Below are positions 35,730 to 43,385 of a DNA stretch of 64,000 nucleotides, piece after piece. The position numbers and the translations under genes are program-made. Origin of the DNA: Granulicella sp. L60 (lineage in GTDB: Bacteria; Acidobacteriota; Terriglobia; Terriglobales; Acidobacteriaceae); assembly GCF_009765825.1 (NCBI RefSeq), contig NZ_LMUR01000010.1, positions 612,278-676,277 of the forward strand, given 5' to 3'. The notes under the pieces are model-generated. The model worked only from the letters and a program-made list of their open reading frames with translations, had not been told where the DNA came from and searched no databases. Each line of letters opens with the position of its first letter. Position 1 is the stretch's first letter.

Positions 35730-36752
35730 GTGTCTACATTCGTCACCGCACAGGAAGCAGCCTCACCCAGTCTCGCCGACGCCATCGCCAACGAAGCCCG
35801 CGTCGGTCTCACCAGCACCCCCAAGACCCTCACCCCCTGGCTCTTCTACGACGAAGCCGGCTCCCACCTCTTCGAACAGATCACCGAGCTGCCCGAGTAC
35901 TACCTCACCCGCACCGAACGCAGCATCTTCTCCGCCCACGCTGAGGAGATCCTCCAAGAAGCCGCGCGAGGGCAAGGTCCCTCCGGCAAACTCACCCTCA
36001 TCGAGCTTGGCGCAGGCACCGCCACCAAGACCGGCATCCTCCTCGCCGCAGCAGTGCGCCAGCAGTCCAGCATCGTCTATCAGCCCGTCGACGTCTCCGA
36101 GACCGCGCTCGCCGAAGCCAGCGAAAACATCCTCGCCAACATCCCCGGCGTCACCGTCCGCCCCCAGGTCGCCGACTACACCCGCCAGGCCCTCCCGCTC
36201 AACCGCCTCCCCAACACCCGCACCCTGGCCCTCTACATCGGCTCCAGCATAGGCAACTTCACCCCCATCGACGCCGGCGACGTCCTCCGCAACCTCCGCG
36301 CCCAGCTCCTCCCCGGCGACACCCTCCTCCTCGGAACCGATCTCGCCCCCGGCGAAAACAAGTCCGTCGCCGCCCTCCTCGCCGCCTACAACGACGCCTC
36401 CGGTACCACCGCCGCCTTCAACCGCAACGTCCTCACCCGCCTCAACCGCGACCTCGGCGCCGACTTCGACATCGAAAAATTCCGCCACAAGGCCTGTTGG
36501 AACCCAACCGAGTCCCGCATCGAGATGCACCTCGAATCCCTCGCCCCTCAGACCGTCCACATCCCCGCAAACTCCATTGGCTCCGCCTACACCGTGGACT
36601 TCGCCCTCGGCGAAACCATCCACACCGAGAACAGCTACAAGTTCACCTACGCCGCCGTAGACGCACTGCTCTCCTCCGCCGGCTTCAAAACCACCCGCTC
36701 CTGGCAGGACCCCCAACATCTCTTCGCCGTAACCCTGGCCAGCGCCATCTAG
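35730..36752 (+). CDS. egtD: L-histidine N-alpha-methyltransferase EgtD
   Basis: SAM-dependent enzyme (340 residues) that trimethylates histidine to hercynine, the first step of ergothioneine synthesis. The GTG start has AGGGG 5 bases upstream. Signatures: LTPWLFYDEAGSHLFEQIT and ELPEYYLTRTE at about residues 35-65, SAM-binding IELGAGTATKT at about 91-101, LYIGSSIGNF, TDLAPGENKSV and FALGETIHTENSYKF (histidine-binding region). It lies 2 kb downstream of egtB with two unrelated genes on the opposite strand between them, so the two pathway genes are linked but not in one operon. Confidence 0.94.
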   Translation: MSTFVTAQEAASPSLADAIANEARVGLTSTPKTLTPWLFYDEAGSHLFEQITELPEYYLTRTERSIFSAHAEEILQEAARGQGPSGKLTLIELGAGTATKTGILLAAAVRQQSSIVYQPVDVSETALAEASENILANIPGVTVRPQVADYTRQALPLNRLPNTRTLALYIGSSIGNFTPIDAGDVLRNLRAQLLPGDTLLLGTDLAPGENKSVAALLAAYNDASGTTAAFNRNVLTRLNRDLGADFDIEKFRHKACWNPTESRIEMHLESLAPQTVHIPANSIGSAYTVDFALGETIHTENSYKFTYAAVDALLSSAGFKTTRSWQDPQHLFAVTLASAI

Positions 36753-36864
36753 CCACATCCCGCCCCGAAAAAAGGTTAGGTCTAATCGTCAGCTTAATAA
36801 GCTGATTGATCGAGGCAGCCCTTTTTAAAAAATGGGAGAAGCTAAATGAGCGCAGGCGTTATGG

Positions 36865-36891
36865 TTCAGAGATCAGGATTCAGAGATCAGG
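36865..36891. repeat. 13-bp tandem direct repeat
   Basis: TTCAGAGATCAGG occurs at 36865-36877 and 36879-36891, 14-bp period, directly upstream of the arsR-type promoter. Possibly a regulator site or a slipped duplication. Confidence 0.5.
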
Positions 36892-36901
36892 GAACAGCAA
36901 T

Positions 36902-36959
36902 CAGAAATCGCAAAATTTCTGCTTGACACTGGCCAAAAATACACTACCATTCGGTTGTG
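36902..36959 (+). promoter_or_regulatory. Promoter and operator candidate of the ArsR/AHSA1 operon
   Basis: An inverted repeat CAGAAAT-N6-ATTTCTG (36902-36921) abuts a consensus -35 TTGACA (36923-36928). A TACCAT -10 (36945-36950) follows with 16-bp spacing. Transcription would begin at about the GTG start codon (36957), so the mRNA may be leaderless. The palindrome next to the -35 box is a plausible ArsR-type autorepression site. Confidence 0.5.
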
Positions 36960-37304
36960 GATAATTTGAGTACAACATTTGCGGCTCTGTCCGATCCCAC
37001 CCGTAGGGCGATGATCGAACGACTCTCACGTGGGCCTGCCTCTGTGCATGGCCTGACGGAACCGTTTGCACTCTCGCAGCAGATGATTTCAAAACATATT
37101 GCCTACCTGGTGCGGGCACGGATTGTAATCAAGACAAAGCGTGGACGGGAGAGCGTCTGCACGCTTAGGCCCGAGGCAATCAAGACTGTAAGCGAGTGGG
37201 CGATGAGCTATCGCCGATTCTGGGAAGAGAGTCTCGACAAGTTGGATGTAGTTGTAAATCAAATGAAGAAAGAGGAGGTCAGAGATGACAGAAAACACGG
37301 TTAG
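36957..37304 (+). CDS. ArsR-family transcriptional regulator
   Basis: Winged-helix regulator of 115 residues with a GTG start. FAALSDPTRRAMIERLSRGP opens the fold; the recognition helix lies in FALSQQMISKHIAYLVRA and the wing in KTKRGRESVCTL. No metal-binding CVC motif is present, which fits the subgroup that partners AHSA1/SRPBCC proteins rather than arsenic sensors. Its 3' end overlaps the AHSA1-like gene by 20 bp. Likely represses its own operon through the palindrome upstream of its promoter. Confidence 0.9.
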   Translation: MDNLSTTFAALSDPTRRAMIERLSRGPASVHGLTEPFALSQQMISKHIAYLVRARIVIKTKRGRESVCTLRPEAIKTVSEWAMSYRRFWEESLDKLDVVVNQMKKEEVRDDRKHG

Positions 37305-37794
37305 CGAAGTTCAACGGATGGTCGTTACAAGAGTTTTTGATGCCCCACGCGAGTTGGTTTGGAAGGCGTGGACAGACCCCAAGTACGTGATGCAGTGGTG
37401 GGGGCCGAAGGGTTTTACCTCGCCTGTCTGCGAGATGGATTTTCGCGTTGGAGGAAAACTTCTCTGCTGCATGAAGGCGCCAGATGGGCAGGAGTTCTGG
37501 AATGCGGTTGAATACCACGAGATCGTTCTGCACGAGAAGATCGTTTCCTTGATGTACTTTTCCGACTCGAAGGGAAACAAGGTTGACCCTGCGCAATTAG
37601 GAATAGAACACGAAGCCATAGACGGTGCATACGACGTGACCCTCTTTGAGGATCTCGGAGACGGCCAGACGAAACTCACTTTCATCGGAAATGAACCCAT
37701 GGAGAGCGCGAAAGATAGCGGTCAACTGGAAGGCTGGAACCAGATACTCGATAAAATGGCTGAGGTTATTGCGGGGCTTGTGCAGACGAAATAG
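37285..37794 (+). CDS. SRPBCC/AHSA1-family protein
   Basis: A 169-residue START-like ligand-binding protein of the Aha1 homologue type. AGGAGG precedes the ATG, which lies inside the end of the ArsR gene. Typical features: VFDAPRELVWKAWTDPKYV near the N-terminus, QWWGPKGFT, EMDFRVGGKLLCCMKAPDG, and the C-terminal helix GWNQILDKMAEVI. Function in bacteria is unknown; a hydrophobic ligand is sensed or bound, and the ArsR partner controls it. Confidence 0.9.
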   Translation: MTENTVSEVQRMVVTRVFDAPRELVWKAWTDPKYVMQWWGPKGFTSPVCEMDFRVGGKLLCCMKAPDGQEFWNAVEYHEIVLHEKIVSLMYFSDSKGNKVDPAQLGIEHEAIDGAYDVTLFEDLGDGQTKLTFIGNEPMESAKDSGQLEGWNQILDKMAEVIAGLVQTK

Positions 37795-37841
37795 GAAGTT
37801 GACGTTTTGACGATCGTCATGCGCGAGATACAGCTAAGGCT

Positions 37842-37875
37842 GGCGGGGAGGCCCGGTTAGAACGGGCCTCTCGCC
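37842..37875. other. Strong GC hairpin after the AHSA1 gene
   Basis: Arms GAGGCCCG (37848-37855) and CGGGCCTC (37863-37870) are perfect and extend outward for four to five more pairs. No U-run follows, so termination would be weak or Rho-assisted. Confidence 0.45.
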
Positions 37876-38015
37876 GCTTGGCCCACTCGTCGCTCGCCTG
37901 GGTAAGTGACCCTCGGCTTAAGCTGTTGTCAGTCTCAAGCCGTCATTCCTGAACGCCGTGAAGGACCCCTGTATATCTCTATCTGCTCTTACCTCTCTGC
38001 CGAGCCAAAAAATCC

Positions 38016-38220
38016 CTGTCAACCCCCAAATCATCGAAAACCCGCTCCAGACAAGGAGATTCGCGTGGCGTAGGAGTTACCCTCTAACCGCTATACTGAA
38101 TACAGAGAACAAAAAAAGCCCCGGCACTCCGGAGCTTTTTGCATTTAACCTCTCTAACTCGTTTAGAAAGAAATATTTGCCCATAAACCATCTGGAATGA
38201 GAATTTTGCAAGAAGCTAAA
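38016..38220. ncRNA. Candidate structured element / small RNA locus, copy A
   Basis: Sits in the convergent gap between the AHSA1-like gene and mreB. Ordered parts shared with copy B (59082-59276): CTGTCAA (38016), GCGTAG-x-AGTT (38078-38088), CTATACTG-x-ATA-x-AGA (38091-38105) resembling a -10 box, a hairpin of terminator type (38113-38140), and two 29-bp-spaced repeats ending with TGGAATGA...ATTTTGC (38193-38209). CTGTCAA to CTATACT is 75 bp in both copies. No open frame. An RNA of about 40 to 110 nt starting after TATACT is possible. Confidence 0.45.
38108..38142. terminator. Rho-independent terminator hairpin
   Basis: Stem AAAAAGC-C-CCGG / CCGG-A-GCTTTTT with a 4-nt loop (38113-38140). 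Seven Ts follow on the minus strand and five on the plus strand, so it can work in both directions. Confidence 0.75.
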
Positions 38221-38294
38221 ATAGCAACTCCATGAAAAGGAATGACTTGCCTACACCCACCCCCCAGGGGGTGGGGTACCCCAAGGAGCAAAAG

Positions 38295-38323
38295 CAAAGG
38301 CCCCGGTATCCCCGGAGCCTTCG
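38295..38323 (-). terminator. Terminator of mreB
   Basis: Stem AAGGC-C-CCGG / CCGG-A-GCCTT (38297-38321), 28 bp beyond the mreB stop on the minus strand, followed there by the T-rich TTTGCTTTTGC. Its core has the same mismatch pattern as the hairpin at 38113-38140. Confidence 0.7.
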
Positions 38324-38348
38324 CGTCAACCAGAGTAGAACCACGACA

Positions 38349-39368
38349 TCAATCGATAGAGATCTTACGCAGCAGCTTGAAGTCCGAGAGCATCTTGCCC
38401 GTACCTAGCACCACCGACGCCAGCGGATCGTCCGCGATCGAGACCGGCAGGCCCGTCTCCTCGCGAATCCGCTTGTCGAGATTCTTGATCAGCGCCCCGC
38501 CGCCAGTCAGCACAATGCCGCGGTCGGAGATATCGGCCGAAAGCTCAGGCGGAGTCCGCTCCAGAGCCACACGGATCGCGTTGATGATCGTCGCAATGCA
38601 CTCCGAAAGCGCCTCGCGGATCTCCGAGTCGTCGATCGTAATCGTCTTCGGCACGCCCTCGATCAGGTTGCGGCCCTTGACCTCCATCTGCATCGGCTTG
38701 TCCAGCGGATACGCCGAGCCAAGCTGAATCTTGATCTGCTCGCCCGTCCGCTCGCCGATCAGCAGGTTGTACTTCCGCTTCAGGTACGTCATCACGGCCT
38801 CGTCCATCTGGTTCCCGGCCATGCGTACCGACCGCGAATAGACGATTCCAGCCAGCGAGATGACCGCAATATCGGTCGTTCCGCCGCCGATATCGACGAC
38901 CATGTTGCCGCCCGGCTCCGTAATCGGAAGCCCCGCACCGATGGCCGCCACCATGGCCTGCTCCACCAGGTGAACCTCACTGGCCTTGGCCCGGTACGCC
39001 GAGTCCATCACCGCGCGTTTTTCCACCTGCGTGATCTCGGACGGAACGCCGATCACGATTCGCGGATGCACCATCATCTTCCGGTTATGCGCCTTCTGGA
39101 TGAAGTAGTTCAACATCTTTTCGGTGTGCCGGAAGTCGGCGATCACGCCGTCCTTCATCGGTTTGATCGCCACGATATTGCCTGGCGTCCGGCCAAGCAT
39201 CTCCTTGGCCTCCTTGCCTACGGCCTCCACCTCGTTGGTGATCTTATTCACCGCGATGATCGAAGGTTCGTTGACGACGATTCCTTTGCCATGGGCGAAC
39301 ACCAGCGTATTCGCCGTACCCAGATCGATGGCCAGGTCGCTTGAAAAGAGGCTGAATAGGGATCGCAT
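38349..39368 (-). CDS. mreB: Rod shape-determining protein MreB
   Basis: Bacterial actin (339 residues from this start; E. coli 347) that polymerises under the inner membrane and directs lateral wall synthesis by the MreCD-PBP2-RodA complex. MRSLFSLFSSDLAIDLGTANT corresponds to the E. coli N-terminus (reported in part). Starts at 39392 and 39413 are possible; only the latter has a modest AGGAAA site. Phosphate loops DLGTANT and DIGGGTTD, VGIPSEIT-like VIGVPSEITQVEKRAV, the adenosine motif GIVLTGGGALI and the amphipathic membrane-binding start are all present. Unlike many genomes, mreB is about 9 kb from mreC here. Confidence 0.95.
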   Translation of the reverse strand: MRSLFSLFSSDLAIDLGTANTLVFAHGKGIVVNEPSIIAVNKITNEVEAVGKEAKEMLGRTPGNIVAIKPMKDGVIADFRHTEKMLNYFIQKAHNRKMMVHPRIVIGVPSEITQVEKRAVMDSAYRAKASEVHLVEQAMVAAIGAGLPITEPGGNMVVDIGGGTTDIAVISLAGIVYSRSVRMAGNQMDEAVMTYLKRKYNLLIGERTGEQIKIQLGSAYPLDKPMQMEVKGRNLIEGVPKTITIDDSEIREALSECIATIINAIRVALERTPPELSADISDRGIVLTGGGALIKNLDKRIREETGLPVSIADDPLASVVLGTGKMLSDFKLLRKISID

Positions 39369-39602
39369 GTTGTGAATGCGGGAGTAACGCATCTGAAAGT
39401 TGTTCGAAGACATGGATTGAATGGTTTCCTGAATAGAGACTCCCACTAGTGTATCCCTTTCGCAATGGCTAATTCTGGGCATCATCTAACCAGTAAGCAC
39501 AGCCAGCGAGAAGAAGTCCCGATTCGGTTCACAGCGGGCCTCAGGCGACATCGCTCCCGGAACAATAGATACAATCGAAGCAGCTTTGCTGTGGAGATAG
39601 AG

Positions 39603-40715
39603 ATGATCATTGGTGTGCCGAAGGAAGTGAAGGACCACGAGAGTCGCGTAGGCGTAACGCCCGCAGGCGTAAAGGCCCTCGTAGAAGCAGGACACAAAGT
39701 GCTCGTAGAGCATAACGCTGGCGCACTCTCCGCCATGCCCGACGACGAATACCAGTCAGCCGGCGCAGAGATCGTCGGCTCCGCCCATGACGTCTGGCGT
39801 CTCGCCGAGATGGTCGTCAAGGTAAAGGAGCCCGTCGAGAAGGAGTACACACACTTCCGCGAGGGTCTCGTCCTCTTCACCTATCTCCACCTCGCCCCGC
39901 TCACTGCGCTCACCGACGCCCTCCTGAACTCCAAGGTCACCGGCATCGCCTACGAGACCGTCCGCGACCGCACCGGCGCTCTTCCGCTGCTCACTCCCAT
40001 GAGCGAAGTCGCCGGCCGCATGAGCGTCCAGGTCGGCGCAGCCTATCTCGAGAAGGAGCACGGCGGCCGCGGCGTCCTCCTCGGAGGCGTTCCCGGCGTC
40101 GCCCCGGCAAACGTATGCATCATCGGCGGAGGAATCGTCGGCACCAACGCCGCCAAGATCGCCCTCGGCATGGGAGCCAAGGTCACGCTGATCGACCTGA
40201 ACCTCAACCGCCTGCGCGAACTCGACGACATCTTCGGCGGACGCCTCTACACCGTGGCCTCCAACAGCTACAACATCGAGCACGCCGTCCGCGAGGCCGA
40301 CCTCGTCATCGGCGGAGTCCTCATCCCCGGTGCCGCCGCTCCCAAGATCGTCACCAAAGCGATGGTGGAAAAGATGAAGAAGGGCGCAGTGATCGTCGAC
40401 GTCGCCATCGACCAGGGCGGCTGCATCGAGACGGCTCACCCAACCACTCACTCCAATCCGTCCTACGAGGTCAACGGCGTCGTTCACTACTGCGTCACCA
40501 ATATGCCCGCCGCGGTGCCGAACACCTCCACGCTCGCCCTGACCAACGCGACCTTCCCCTACGTCCTGAAGCTGGCTCGGCTGGGCGCAAACGCAGCCAT
40601 CAGCGAAGACAAAGGAATAGCCGAGGGCGTCAATACCTTCAACGGCATTCTGACCTACGGCGCAGTCGCAGCGGCGCAAAAGCGTGATTGGCAGGCCGTA
40701 GCAAAGCTCGTGTAA
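39603..40715 (+). CDS. ald: Alanine dehydrogenase
   Basis: NAD-dependent reversible deamination of L-alanine to pyruvate, cytosolic, 370 residues (family about 370). MIIGVPKEVKDHESRVGVTPAGV at the start (reported in part) is the substrate-domain signature with Arg15; Lys75-equivalent lies in VVKVKEP; His96-equivalent in TYLHLA. The Rossmann segment is IIGGGIVGTNAAKIALGMGAKVTLID at about 170. Ending VAKLV is typical. GGAG precedes the ATG; an in-frame extension upstream lacks conservation. Diverges from mreB; the two-component genes follow after 75 bp. Confidence 0.95.
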   Translation: MIIGVPKEVKDHESRVGVTPAGVKALVEAGHKVLVEHNAGALSAMPDDEYQSAGAEIVGSAHDVWRLAEMVVKVKEPVEKEYTHFREGLVLFTYLHLAPLTALTDALLNSKVTGIAYETVRDRTGALPLLTPMSEVAGRMSVQVGAAYLEKEHGGRGVLLGGVPGVAPANVCIIGGGIVGTNAAKIALGMGAKVTLIDLNLNRLRELDDIFGGRLYTVASNSYNIEHAVREADLVIGGVLIPGAAAPKIVTKAMVEKMKKGAVIVDVAIDQGGCIETAHPTTHSNPSYEVNGVVHYCVTNMPAAVPNTSTLALTNATFPYVLKLARLGANAAISEDKGIAEGVNTFNGILTYGAVAAAQKRDWQAVAKLV

Positions 40716-40790
40716 GCGTTCAGAGCAGACGCGCAAGCGAAGCGAGCAAGGAAAGCCTCACTGGTAAGAGGCGACGAAGGAGGGCCTGGC

Positions 40791-43385
40791 ATGGCCACGA
40801 CGGCGAATCGGCGAAAGATTTGGATCATCGCCCTCGGCGTGTGCCTGCTCGTCCTCTTCGTCGCTCTCGCCATGCTCAATGCGTTTAATACGCAGCTTCC
40901 CAAGCCGGCGACTACCCAGCAGATCGTCGTCTTCACCGGCCTGTCGATCGTCGCCTTTCTGCTCTTCGTCGCCGTGCTCATCCTGCTCGTGCGAAACATC
41001 CTGAAGCTCTACGCCGACCAGCGTAGTCGCGTCATGGGAACAAGGCTGCGCACCCGCATGTTATGGGGCGCAGTGCTGGTCAGTCTGGTTCCCATCGCCT
41101 CCATGTTCGCCTTCAGCTACCAGCTGATGAACCGCTCCGTCGACCGCTGGTTCTCGCAGCCCGTCACCGAGATGCGCGACGACAGTAACAACATGGCGCT
41201 CGAACTCGCTCGTTACACCACCTCCAACGCTCGAGCGGAGGCAGAATCAATCGCTGCCAGCCTGCCGGAGACTTCGCTCGCAGACTCTGCACCAAAGGCG
41301 GAGACTCCTGTCCCAACGGCTCCTGCGCATCGCCAGCCGCACCAGTCGATCCACGGCTCAGTCCATGGTTCCAGTCGCTCCACTGCACCCTCCGCCGCGA
41401 AGATCCACCGCGAGGCCGTCTATCAGGTCCTTCGTCAGCACGATATAACGCTGCAGAACGGCTTCGCCATCGTCTATCGCGACGGTCACGTCATCGCATC
41501 GTTCCATATGCCTCAGCGCACCGGCGCAACCGCCGAGGTCAAGACCTGGCTTCCCGACCAGGCCGAGGATACCGACGAAGCCAGCTCACAGGCAGCCACC
41601 GATCCAAATGACGCCGCGATCCTGGCCGCTGCGCAGCGTAACGACGAGCCCGTCTTCTCCCTCGGTGACATCGACTACGCCCTCGGAGCCACCACCCTGA
41701 AGCAGGGCAACACCGTCGTCGTCGGACTCCCGATGCCCTTCGGCATGGCCGCTACGATGACTCGCCTGCGCAAGCGTGCCGAGGCCTATTGGGTTCTCTA
41801 CAGCGAGCGTCGTCAGATCAGGGATCTATACATGCTCCTTCTCCTGATGATGACCAGCCTCGCTCTCTTCGCCTCCTGCTGGCTTGCGCTGCATCTCTCG
41901 AAGCAGGTCACCAAGCCGGTTGAAGCGCTCGCCGATGCGATGGAGGCCATCGCCTCCGGAGACTACGCCCATCGTGTGCAGGAGAGTGCCACGGAGGAGC
42001 TTGGCGAACTCGTGCGCAGCTTCAACCACATGGCTGCCGATCTCGAGGACAGCCGCCGCGCCGTTGAACACTCTACCGTCCAGCTTAGCGCCGCCAACAC
42101 CGCCCTCGAGGCCCGCCGCGGTGAGCTCGAGACGATGCTCGAAACTATCCCCAACGGTGTCGCCACCCTCGATGCCGAGCGCCGCATCGTCCTTGCCAAC
42201 CGCGCCCTCAGCGAGATGATGGATCCAGGCGGCCAGCGGCCCTTCTATGGACGTGTCATCGAAGAGGTCTTTCCCGCTGAGGTTGTGGAGGTGCTCGACC
42301 GGCTCATCAAACGTAGCCACCGCATGGGTTCGGCCTCAAGCGAGATCGAGATAGCGAACGTCACCAGTGATCGATTTGGTGGAACGATGAACCTGCTTGC
42401 TACCGTTGCCCTGCTCGAACTGCCTGCAATCACCGAACGCATGCGCCGCGAGCACCAGGGTTACGTCCTCGTCCTCGAAAACGCAACAGAGCTCCTTCGT
42501 GCGCAGAAGCAATCCGCCTGGAAAGAAGTCGCCCGCCGCGTAGCCCACGAGATCAAGAACCCCCTCACGCCCATCAGCCTTAGCGCCGAGCAGATCCGCC
42601 GTCATATCGACCGCCTCGCCAACGCCATCGCCGATCCGGCCCCACGCTCGTCATCAGAGCCTCCCTCCGTCGCCATCATTCGCCGCTGCAGTGAGGTCAT
42701 CACCTCTTCGGTGGAGAGTATGCGTTCGCTGGTCGATCAGTTCGGTGCCCTAGCGGAGTTCCCCACAGCGCGTCCCCGGCCCGCCGATCTCAACACCATC
42801 ATCGATAACTCCCTCGCCCTCTTCGCCGGCCGCATGCAAAACACACGCATCGTCCGCAAGATGGCCGCAGATCTTCCTCTCGTCATGGCCGACCCCGAGG
42901 CCCTTAAGCGTGCCTTCGGCAATCTCATCGACAACGCTGCGGAAGCCATGCAGCAGAGCCTGTTCCGCGAGCTTCGCATCGATACCAGTCTGCTTGAAAA
43001 CGGTATGGTCGAACTCACCATCGCCGACACCGGCTCCGGCCTCACGGACGAGATGCGCGAACGACTCTTCTTGCCCTACTTCTCTACCAAGCAACGCGGC
43101 ACCGGTCTCGGTCTCGCCATCGCCGCAAAGATCATCCAGGAGCATCAGGGAACCATCCGCGCGGAAAAGAACGAGCCTGCCGGTGCAAAGTTCATCGTTG
43201 AGCTTCGCCCTGCTACAACCCTGGACAGCGACCCTGAGATCACGCCTGTCCTAGGTCCGTTCGCTGCTTCTCAAAATGGCCACCATGCCGATCCGCCCTT
43301 CGCCAAAGCGGAGAGCCCTGCTGCCAGCGCCGCATCGGAGACCGAAGATGATCTCGCTTCCACTATCATCCGAGGTCCACAATGA
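40791..43385 (+). CDS. NtrY-like sensor histidine kinase
   Basis: Membrane sensor kinase, 864 residues. Two N-terminal helices (about 11-33, 44-68) and a third (about 91-113) precede a periplasmic sensor region with a low-complexity Pro/Ser/His stretch (about 165-205). A fourth helix (MLLLLMMTSLALFASCW, about 347) leads to a HAMP domain, a PAS domain (GVATLDAERRIVLANRALSEM) and the kinase core: H-box RRVAHEIKNPLTP with His at about 586, N-box NLIDNAAEAM (about 709), G1 ADTGSGL and G2 GTGLGLAI. NtrY kinases respond to nitrogen or redox status. Its stop overlaps the start of the response regulator by 4 bp. Confidence 0.92.
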   Translation: MATTANRRKIWIIALGVCLLVLFVALAMLNAFNTQLPKPATTQQIVVFTGLSIVAFLLFVAVLILLVRNILKLYADQRSRVMGTRLRTRMLWGAVLVSLVPIASMFAFSYQLMNRSVDRWFSQPVTEMRDDSNNMALELARYTTSNARAEAESIAASLPETSLADSAPKAETPVPTAPAHRQPHQSIHGSVHGSSRSTAPSAAKIHREAVYQVLRQHDITLQNGFAIVYRDGHVIASFHMPQRTGATAEVKTWLPDQAEDTDEASSQAATDPNDAAILAAAQRNDEPVFSLGDIDYALGATTLKQGNTVVVGLPMPFGMAATMTRLRKRAEAYWVLYSERRQIRDLYMLLLLMMTSLALFASCWLALHLSKQVTKPVEALADAMEAIASGDYAHRVQESATEELGELVRSFNHMAADLEDSRRAVEHSTVQLSAANTALEARRGELETMLETIPNGVATLDAERRIVLANRALSEMMDPGGQRPFYGRVIEEVFPAEVVEVLDRLIKRSHRMGSASSEIEIANVTSDRFGGTMNLLATVALLELPAITERMRREHQGYVLVLENATELLRAQKQSAWKEVARRVAHEIKNPLTPISLSAEQIRRHIDRLANAIADPAPRSSSEPPSVAIIRRCSEVITSSVESMRSLVDQFGALAEFPTARPRPADLNTIIDNSLALFAGRMQNTRIVRKMAADLPLVMADPEALKRAFGNLIDNAAEAMQQSLFRELRIDTSLLENGMVELTIADTGSGLTDEMRERLFLPYFSTKQRGTGLGLAIAAKIIQEHQGTIRAEKNEPAGAKFIVELRPATTLDSDPEITPVLGPFAASQNGHHADPPFAKAESPAASAASETEDDLASTIIRGPQ

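Noticed and set aside
37801..37920. Another copy of the palindromic element near 37840-37910
   Set aside because: GGCCCACT and GTGACC words are similar, but the arms do not align and the hairpin is different.
38191..38210. TGGAATGA...TTTTGC as a sigma-54 (-24/-12) promoter
   Set aside because: GG and GC are 12 bp apart in both copies; sigma-54 promoters need 10. It is treated as part of the repeat element instead.
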